From assembly GCA_934525405.1 (NCBI GenBank), contig CAKSZF010000103.1:1-5151 (forward strand): DNA of 5,151 nucleotides. The letters are read 5' to 3'. This DNA is from an uncultured Faecalibacterium sp. GTDB lineage: Bacteria > Bacillota > Clostridia > Oscillospirales > Ruminococcaceae. The translations under genes were made by a program, and so were the position numbers. Of the stretch, positions 1 through 5,151 are shown in pieces. Below the pieces are notes generated by a model. The model was not told the DNA's origin. It did not search any database and saw only the letters and a list, made by a program, of their open reading frames with translations. Numbering within the stretch: position 1 is the stretch's first letter; the number at the start of each line of letters is the position of its first letter.

Positions 1-55
1 CCTCCGGCAGTCCGGCGTGTGCGGCAAGGATCTTCTGCGTCAGGGTCATTCCCAT
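1..55 (-). CDS. leuC: 3-isopropylmalate dehydratase large subunit, N-terminal fragment (runs off the left edge)
   Basis: Only the first 18 codons are present. They read MGMTLTQKILAAHAGLPE, which matches the typical amino terminus of LeuC, the [4Fe-4S] aconitase-family subunit that with LeuD isomerises 2-isopropylmalate to 3-isopropylmalate in the cytoplasm. The ATG at 55-53 is preceded by AAGGAG (70-65, minus strand) with a 9-base spacer, which supports this start. It lies 183 bases downstream of the leuA stop on the same strand, consistent with a leuA-leuC(-leuD) operon under the T-box upstream of leuA. No cluster cysteines or active-site residues fall inside the fragment, so the call rests on the N-terminal match and the neighbour. 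Homoaconitase or another aconitase-family large subunit begins similarly, but the leuA context makes leuC much more likely. Confidence 0.82.
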   Translation of the reverse strand, partial: MGMTLTQKILAAHAGLPE

Positions 56-100
56 GGTAGTTTTCTCCTTTTTACTTTCAAAACATGAGTACGCTGTCCA

Positions 101-234
101 AACTCCCTCAGTCAGCACCTGACGGTGCTGCCAGCTCCCTCGGTGAGGGAGCCTCTGGCGAGAAGGAAAACTTTCTGGTTTTGCCAAAGGCCCCATCCCA
201 GAGGGGGCTGTCTGCGCAGCAGACTGGGGGAGTT
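101..234. repeat. palindromic repeat element, long copy, in the leuA-leuC intergenic region
   Basis: A 134-base element bounded by near-perfect inverted ends, AACTCCCTCAGTC (101-113) and GACTGGGGGAGTT (222-234), with one mismatch. Inside are perfect hairpins: CAGCACC/GGTGCTG (113-119 with 124-130), GCTCCCTC/GAGGGAGC (134-141 with 145-152) and GTCTGC/GCAGAC (210-215 with 219-224), plus a weaker GCCCC/GGGGC stem (190-194 with 204-208). The right half, read on the minus strand, follows the same plan as the left half (CAGTC, hairpin, CAG plus C-rich arm, G-rich arm, then a TTTGGCA-like end). The element therefore looks like two copies of one unit in inverted orientation. It fills most of the leuA-leuC gap and abuts the leuA stop at 239-241. 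It has no coding capacity. No target-site duplication is evident. A nonautonomous MITE or REP-like element is the likeliest nature. Confidence 0.75.
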
Positions 235-238
235 TTCC

Positions 239-1891
<1,653 letters not shown>

Positions 1892-1922
1892 CCTGTTGTC
1901 CTCCTGATGTTGTGGTGAGACG

Positions 1923-2000
1923 AACCCTCTCAGTCAGCCCCTGCGGGGCTGCCAGCTCCCCCGAAGGGGGAGCTTTTGCCATCATGCAACTGAGAGGGTT
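1923..2000. repeat. palindromic repeat element, short copy, inside the leuA 5' untranslated region
   Basis: A 78-base element with perfect 12-base inverted ends, AACCCTCTCAGT (1923-1934) and ACTGAGAGGGTT (1989-2000). It holds two perfect hairpins: CAGCCCC/GGGGCTG (1935-1941 with 1945-1951) and GCTCCCCC/GGGGGAGC (1955-1962 with 1966-1973). It has the same order of parts, including the CTCAGTC and GCCAGCTCCC blocks, as the left half of the element at 101-234, and lies in the same orientation. It appears to be a single unit plus an outer end, lacking most of the second inverted unit. It sits between the T-box terminator and the leuA ribosome binding site, so every full-length leuA mRNA should carry it. 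On the plus strand the second hairpin is followed by TTTT (1974-1977), so it resembles a terminator for transcripts moving rightward out of leuA. On the minus strand it has no U-run and should allow readthrough. Confidence 0.8.
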
Positions 2001-2007
2001 ATCATAC

Positions 2008-2055
2008 AAAAAGGCTCCCGTCTTTCAAGGCGAAAACCTTGAGAGACGAGAGCCT
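2008..2055 (-). terminator. intrinsic terminator of the leuA T-box leader
   Basis: A 19-position stem on the minus strand pairs 2055-2037 with 2030-2012 around a 6-base loop (2036-2031). It contains one G-U pair and one A-C mismatch and ends in AGGCTC/GAGCC arms followed by five U (2012-2008). The CTCTCGTCTCTC portion of its 5' arm is the stretch the T-box AGGAGAG sequence can capture to form the competing antiterminator. A small extra hairpin, CCTGTAAA/TTTACAGG (2073-2066 with 2060-2053), lies between the T-box and the terminator and overlaps its base. Confidence 0.9.
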
Positions 2056-2319
2056 GTAAATAGCTTTTACAGGGCACCCGTGGTACCACTCTCCTTGCTG
2101 CACGGTCAGGTACAGCCACTTTGCACGATCGGCCAAAACGGCGAATCGCTGCCCCTGTAACGGTGGGCGTCCGTCAGAGCCTACTTGTCCGTTCAGCTCT
2201 GCCGCTCGGGGGCCAGTATCCGAAGTTCTCTGCACCCGCCTTGCACCACCCGGCGGCTCTCTGCACGCAGAAGAAAGATCGTTTTATCCCCGTCAACACA
2301 TTTGCGCTTTGTTGAAAGT
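2008..2319 (-). promoter_or_regulatory. T-box riboswitch leader, probably tRNA-Leu responsive, upstream of leuA
   Basis: Read on the minus strand, this leader contains the hallmark T-box AGTGGTACCACGGGTGCC (2090-2073), which forms the antiterminator bulge. It also has a Stem I apical part with CCGCC/GGCGG arms around GGGUGGUGCAA, a clostridial-type AAGTAGG segment, and a Stem III-like ACGG...ACCGUUA block (near 2173-2158). The specifier is best read as CUG (2216-2214), because it is followed by a purine and then by CCCCCGAGC as in the family pattern; CUG encodes leucine. The UGGU motif (2088-2085) would pair with an ACCA tRNA end, which fits tRNA-Leu (A discriminator). Family mechanism: uncharged tRNA stabilises the antiterminator and allows transcription into leuA. 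The 5' end is inferred from the promoter at 2326-2354. The exact specifier register was judged by eye; a shifted reading would give UGG (Trp), which I consider less likely given leuA downstream. Confidence 0.93.
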
Positions 2320-2325
2320 GAGATA

Positions 2326-2354
2326 ATTTTAGCACGCCTGCCAGAAAGTGTCAA
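2326..2354 (-). promoter_or_regulatory. sigma-A-type promoter for the leuA operon
   Basis: On the minus strand a perfect -35 TTGACA (2354-2349) is separated by exactly 17 bases from a -10 TAAAAT (2331-2326, one mismatch to consensus). Transcription should start near 2319, just before the T-box Stem I. Strong basal initiation combined with leader attenuation is the usual arrangement for T-box operons. Confidence 0.88.
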
Positions 2355-2564
2355 GAAGTTTCGTTCAGGATAAAGATGAAAGCATTTCATAATACTATAG
2401 GGTAAATTATGCAAAATTGAGGTCGTTGCTCCCCTGCCCCCTCATCCGGCAAGCCCTTTGCGCACCTATAATATGGTAACTGAGCGACTTTAGCCCTCTT
2501 TGTTAAGAAACTGCTAAGTTTTTGCAAAGTTGCCCTCGCTGCGCTGTCGCCGGGCGGTAAGGTG
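2355..2564. other. intergenic spacer between the divergent leuA and ftsH promoters
   Basis: I find no credible gene here. A perfect TATAAT on the plus strand (2467-2472) could be an alternative ftsH -10 box, but no acceptable -35 lies 16-18 bases upstream and no TG extension precedes it. The AT-rich stretch at 2370-2420 shows no recognisable operator or long dyad. Confidence 0.4.
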
Positions 2565-2573
2565 TGGTATACT
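2565..2573 (+). promoter_or_regulatory. candidate extended -10 promoter for ftsH
   Basis: TGGTATACT provides a TG-N extension and a -10 box TATACT (5 of 6 matches) 52 bases upstream of the ftsH ATG. No good -35 is visible at 17 bases (TGTCGC at 2545-2550), which is tolerable for extended -10 promoters. It would give a leader of about 45 bases. The TATAAT at 2467 is the alternative. Confidence 0.5.
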
Positions 2574-2624
2574 GGACGCAGCAAACGGGTGGAAGCCCAC
2601 TTTATATAGAAGGAGGAACATTCC

Positions 2625-4475
2625 ATGAAAGAAGTCAAGCCATCCAAAAAGCCGCTGGCTATCTACTATGCCATCGTGCTGCTGGTGCTGCTGGTCATCA
2701 ACCTTGTGGTCATGCCATGGCTGGCCGAGCGTCAGGTGCAGGAGGTAGACTACGGCACCTTTATGAGCATGACCGAGCAGGAGAACATCGGCAAGGTGGA
2801 TATCCAGTCCAACCAGATCATTTTTACAGATAAGGACAACAAGCAGATCTACAAGACCGGCCTGATGAACGACCCCGGCCTGACCGAGCGCCTGTACGAT
2901 GCCGGCGCGCAATTCTCCAGCGAGATCGTGGAGCAGGGTTCGCCGGTGCTCAGCTTTCTGCTGTGGTTCGTGCTGCCCATCCTGCTGTTCAGCTTCATCG
3001 GCAACCAGATGAACAAAAAGCTGATGGAAAAGGCAGGCGGCGGCCCGGGCTCCATGATGTTCGGCGGCGCGGGCAAATCCAACGCAAAGGTGTATGTGCA
3101 GTCCACCCACGGCATCCGCTTTGCGGATGTTGCCGGTGAGGACGAGGCCAAGGAGAACCTGCAGGAGATCGTCAATTATCTGCACGACCCCAAGAAGTAC
3201 GAGGAGATCGGCGCTTCCATGCCCAAGGGCATTCTGCTGGTAGGCCCTCCGGGCACCGGCAAGACCATGCTGGCCAAGGCCGTGGCAGGCGAATCCAACG
3301 TGCCCTTCTTCTCCATCTCCGGCTCGGAGTTCGTGGAGATGTTCGTGGGCATGGGTGCCTCCAAGGTGCGTGACCTGTTCAAGCAGGCCAAAGAAAAAGC
3401 CCCCTGCATCGTGTTCATTGACGAGATCGACGCCATCGGTCAGAAGCGCAACAGCGGCCAGTTTGGCGGCAATGACGAGCGCGAGCAGACCCTGAACCAG
3501 CTGCTTACCGAGATGGACGGCTTTGAGGGCAACACCGGCGTCATCATTCTGGCAGCCACCAACCGCCCGGACTCCCTCGACCCTGCCCTGACCCGTCCCG
3601 GCCGGTTCGACCGCCGTGTGCCCGTGGAGCTGCCCGACCTGAAGGGCCGTGAGGAGATTTTGAAGGTACACGCCAAAAAGGTGAAGATCGCCCCGGGTGT
3701 GGACTTCAACACTGTGGCACGCATGGCCTCCGGTGCTTCCGGCGCAGAGCTGGCTAATATTGTGAACGAAGCCGCCCTGCGTGCCGTGCGGGCAGGCCGC
3801 AAGAGCGTGACCCAAGCCGACCTTGAGGAGAGCATCGAGGTGGTCATTGCTGGCTACCAGAAGAAGAACTCCATCCTGACCGACCACGAAAAGTGCATCG
3901 TAGCCTACCACGAGATTGGCCACGCCCTTGTGGCGGCCAAGCAGTCCAACTCCGCTCCGGTGCAGAAGATCACCATCATCCCCCGCACCTCCGGTGCACT
4001 GGGCTACACCATGCAGGTGGACGAGGGCAACCACTACCTGATGAACAAGGCCGAGCTGGAAAACAAGATCGCCACCCTGACCGGCGGCCGCGCCGCCGAG
4101 GAGGTGGCCTTCAACTCCATCACCACCGGCGCGTCCAATGATATCGAGCAGGCCACAAAGCTTGCCCGCGCCATGCTGACCCGCTACGGCATGAGCGATG
4201 AATTTGACATGGTGGCACTGGAAACCGTGAACAACCAGTATCTGGGCGGCGATACCTCGCTGGCATGCAGTGCCCAGACCCAGTGCGAGATTGACCGGAA
4301 GGTGGTAGATCTGGTCAAGACCCAGCACGAAAAGGCCATCCGTATCCTGACCGAGAACCGCACCAAACTGGACGAGCTGGCTCAGTACCTGTACCAGAAA
4401 GAGACCATCACCGGCGAGGAGTTCATGGATATCCTTAACCGCGATGATACCGAAAACAAACCAGAAACTCCCTGA
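2625..4475 (+). CDS. ftsH: ATP-dependent zinc metalloprotease FtsH
   Basis: A membrane-anchored AAA+ protease of 616 residues, which as a hexamer unfolds and degrades membrane and short-lived cytosolic proteins. Visible parts in order: first transmembrane helix (about 11-31), short extracytoplasmic domain (about 32-106), second helix (about 108-126), glycine-rich linker, FADVAG (166-171), Walker A GPPGTGKT (207-214), pore motif FVG (240-242), Walker B with Asp266-Glu267, the SRH with RPGRFDRR (324-331, arginine fingers expected at Arg327 and Arg330), zinc site HEIGH (429-433) and third-ligand motif [10 protein letters not shown] (Asp506). The length is normal for the family, and the tail (about 604-616) is short and polar. 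AAGGAGG (2610-2616) lies 8 bases before the ATG. The zinc motif has Ile where most FtsH proteins have Ala (HEAGH); both histidines and the glutamate are kept, so activity is expected. It appears monocistronic, with its own terminator, and is divergent from leuA. Confidence 0.97.
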   Translation: MKEVKPSKKPLAIYYAIVLLVLLVINLVVMPWLAERQVQEVDYGTFMSMTEQENIGKVDIQSNQIIFTDKDNKQIYKTGLMNDPGLTERLYDAGAQFSSEIVEQGSPVLSFLLWFVLPILLFSFIGNQMNKKLMEKAGGGPGSMMFGGAGKSNAKVYVQSTHGIRFADVAGEDEAKENLQEIVNYLHDPKKYEEIGASMPKGILLVGPPGTGKTMLAKAVAGESNVPFFSISGSEFVEMFVGMGASKVRDLFKQAKEKAPCIVFIDEIDAIGQKRNSGQFGGNDEREQTLNQLLTEMDGFEGNTGVIILAATNRPDSLDPALTRPGRFDRRVPVELPDLKGREEILKVHAKKVKIAPGVDFNTVARMASGASGAELANIVNEAALRAVRAGRKSVTQADLEESIEVVIAGYQKKNSILTDHEKCIVAYHEIGHALVAAKQSNSAPVQKITIIPRTSGALGYTMQVDEGNHYLMNKAELENKIATLTGGRAAEEVAFNSITTGASNDIEQATKLARAMLTRYGMSDEFDMVALETVNNQYLGGDTSLACSAQTQCEIDRKVVDLVKTQHEKAIRILTENRTKLDELAQYLYQKETITGEEFMDILNRDDTENKPETP

Positions 4476-4510
4476 AAATAAAAATTTTTGAATCTTTTGC
4501 AATAATCCGG

Positions 4511-4547
4511 CCGCCGTATCCGTTTACAAAGCAGATACGGCGGTTTT
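4511..4547 (+). terminator. intrinsic terminator after ftsH
   Basis: A perfect 10-base-pair stem, CCGCCGTATC (4511-4520) with GATACGGCGG (4534-4543), has a 13-base loop and is followed by TTTT. It begins 35 bases after the ftsH stop and should separate ftsH from the downstream secreted-protein gene. Confidence 0.85.
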
Positions 4548-4567
4548 CCATTGTGAATGCGCCGCAG

Positions 4568-4596
4568 CTGAACCATGGTTTAAAAAAGATTATGAT
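4568..4596 (+). promoter_or_regulatory. candidate promoter for the secreted repeat protein
   Basis: A -10-like TATGAT (4591-4596, 5 of 6) lies 17 bases after a weak CTGAAC (4568-4573) and sits between the ftsH terminator and the next gene. Transcription would start near 4603. The -35 match is poor, so this is tentative. Confidence 0.35.
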
Positions 4597-4602
4597 GCAA
4601 AA

Positions 4603-4633
4603 AAAACAAGGCAGTCCCTGCGGCTGCCGTTTT
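4603..4633 (+). other. terminator-like hairpin just before a ribosome binding site
   Basis: GGCAGTC (4610-4616) pairs with GGCTGCC (4622-4628), including one G-U, around a 5-base loop. It is flanked by AAAAC on the left and GTTTT on the right, which can extend the stem across a two-base bulge. The hairpin ends only a few bases before the AGGAGG at 4635-4640. It could be a 5' stabilising hairpin, a weak attenuator, or a remnant of a terminator. Its role is unknown. Confidence 0.35.
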
Positions 4634-4648
4634 CAGGAGGTATTTCCT

Positions 4649-5151
4649 ATGAAGATGCTGAACAAAAAGTTTGTCCGTACCCTGAGCTGTGCCGCTGTGG
4701 CGGTGTGTGCCGCTGCCATGCTGAGCGTGGGTGCCTTTGCCGCCGAGGTGGATGACACCTGTGTGGAGGGCTATCTGCCTCCGCAGGAGCAGATGGTGCA
4801 GGGCGACATCGCACTGCACAGTGGTAACACTGCTGTAGAAGACACAGATCTCAAATACGGCTACGCTGCCCCGGAAGGCGACCCCATTCAGGGCAACATC
4901 ATGCTGATTTCCGGCGACGAGTTGACCGACACCGCCGTGGGCGAAAAAGACCCCAGCTACGGCGGCTACGGTGCCCCGGAGGGCGACCCCATTCAGGGCG
5001 ACATCATGCTGATCTCCGGTGACGAACTGGCCGACACCGCAAAGACCGAGGCACGCTACACCGTCAAGGGATTTCTGGGCAAGCAGCTGCTGTACACCGC
5101 CCGCCAGAAGGACGGCGTGCTGACGCTGGACGTCCCCGCCGAGGTGGCCAC
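4649..5151 (+). CDS. secreted protein of unknown function with internal repeats, 3' end beyond the window
   Basis: An open frame of 167 complete codons runs off the right edge without a stop. I do not recognise the family. The ATG is 8 bases after AGGAGG (4635-4640). Residues 1-31 form a classical signal peptide: a basic start (MKMLNKKFVR), a hydrophobic Ala/Val/Cys-rich core, and an AFA cleavage motif near 29-31. No lipobox is present, so the mature protein is probably released or attached through its unseen C-terminus. The mature part is acidic and contains two strongly similar 25-residue segments (72-96 and 107-131) sharing APEGDPIQG and IMLISGDEL, plus a weaker one (42-66, QGDIALHSG). From about residue 136 the character changes (YTVKGFLGKQLLYTA), perhaps the start of a folded domain. 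It follows the ftsH terminator and probably has its own promoter. Function cannot be assigned from this portion. Confidence 0.85.
   Translation, partial: MKMLNKKFVRTLSCAAVAVCAAAMLSVGAFAAEVDDTCVEGYLPPQEQMVQGDIALHSGNTAVEDTDLKYGYAAPEGDPIQGNIMLISGDELTDTAVGEKDPSYGGYGAPEGDPIQGDIMLISGDELADTAKTEARYTVKGFLGKQLLYTARQKDGVLTLDVPAEVA
4772..5041 (+). repeat. in-gene repeats of the secreted protein
   Basis: Three repeat units begin with Tyr at codons 42 (4772-4846, degenerate), 72 (4862-4936) and 107 (4967-5041). Units two and three match at 66 of 75 bases by my count. Six of the nine differences are silent and three change residues (Ala/Gly, Asn/Asp, Thr/Ala). The spacing is 30 then 35 codons. The shared core is a QG-(D/N)-I-x-L-x-SG pattern, suggesting stepwise internal duplication with the protein sequence conserved. 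Confidence 0.85.

Noticed and set aside
78..105. Possible internal promoter ahead of leuC (TTGGAC on the minus strand with AAAGTA 17 bases on)
   Set aside because: Both boxes are weak matches, and leuC is adequately explained by readthrough from the leuA promoter.
101..234. CRISPR-like repeats
   Set aside because: Only two dispersed copies of a hairpin element exist, with no regular spacers or direct repeat array.
1912..2315. Small plus-strand frames over the repeat element and T-box leader
   Set aside because: The region is fully explained as the T-box leader and palindromic repeat on the opposite strand; the translations have no protein character.
2389..2402. ATAATACTATAGGG resembles a phage T7 promoter
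   Set aside because: The central part of the T7 consensus is missing, no phage genes are nearby, and the likeness is limited to AT-rich ends.
2193..2414. Small minus-strand frame of 73 codons overlapping the leuA promoter and T-box
   Set aside because: It crosses a strong promoter and a structured regulatory RNA, has no domain, and shows no good ribosome binding site.
2514..4502. A 662-codon open frame on the minus strand across ftsH
   Set aside because: It is the exact antisense of ftsH, with His/Leu/Gly-rich low-information sequence and no convincing ribosome binding site or domain.

Overview
The window looks like a chromosomal segment of a moderately GC-rich Gram-positive anaerobe of the Clostridia. 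Faecalibacterium or a close Oscillospiraceae relative is the best guess. The reasons are a T-box leader in front of a leucine biosynthesis gene, strong AGGAGG-type ribosome binding sites, clostridial-looking protein sequences, and short GC-rich palindromic repeats (CTCAGTC, then a hairpin, then CAGCTCCC, then a hairpin) of a kind I recall from Faecalibacterium genomes. The genus is inferred from memory, not from a database search.

Layout: The left part is a leftward leucine operon. It reads from right to left as a consensus promoter (2326-2354), a T-box riboswitch with its terminator (2008-2319), a palindromic repeat element (1923-2000), leuA (239-1891), a second and longer repeat element (101-234), and the first 18 codons of leuC (55 to 1). 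The right part runs rightward: a weak extended -10 promoter (2565-2573), a complete ftsH (2625-4475), an intrinsic terminator (4511-4547), and the start of a secreted protein of unknown function with internal repeats (4649 to the window end).

How it works together: LeuA makes 2-isopropylmalate and LeuC, with LeuD presumably beyond the edge, isomerises it, so the left genes are consecutive steps of leucine synthesis. The T-box should let RNA polymerase through into leuA only when uncharged tRNA-Leu accumulates. Both the likely specifier codon (CUG) and the acceptor-end pairing motif (UGGU, which suits a tRNA with an A discriminator base) fit tRNA-Leu. FtsH is a housekeeping membrane protease read divergently and is probably not functionally linked to the leucine genes.

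Most noteworthy: the two repeat elements bracketing leuA share a design. Their hairpin stems differ by compensatory base changes, and the longer one is an inverted pair of the unit. One copy sits inside the leuA 5' untranslated region, between the T-box terminator and the ribosome binding site. The secreted protein carries near-identical repeats built on APEGDPIQG and IMLISGDEL, which I do not recognise. I see no phage, CRISPR, transposase, tRNA or rRNA genes, and no clear sign of a wholly new multi-gene system.
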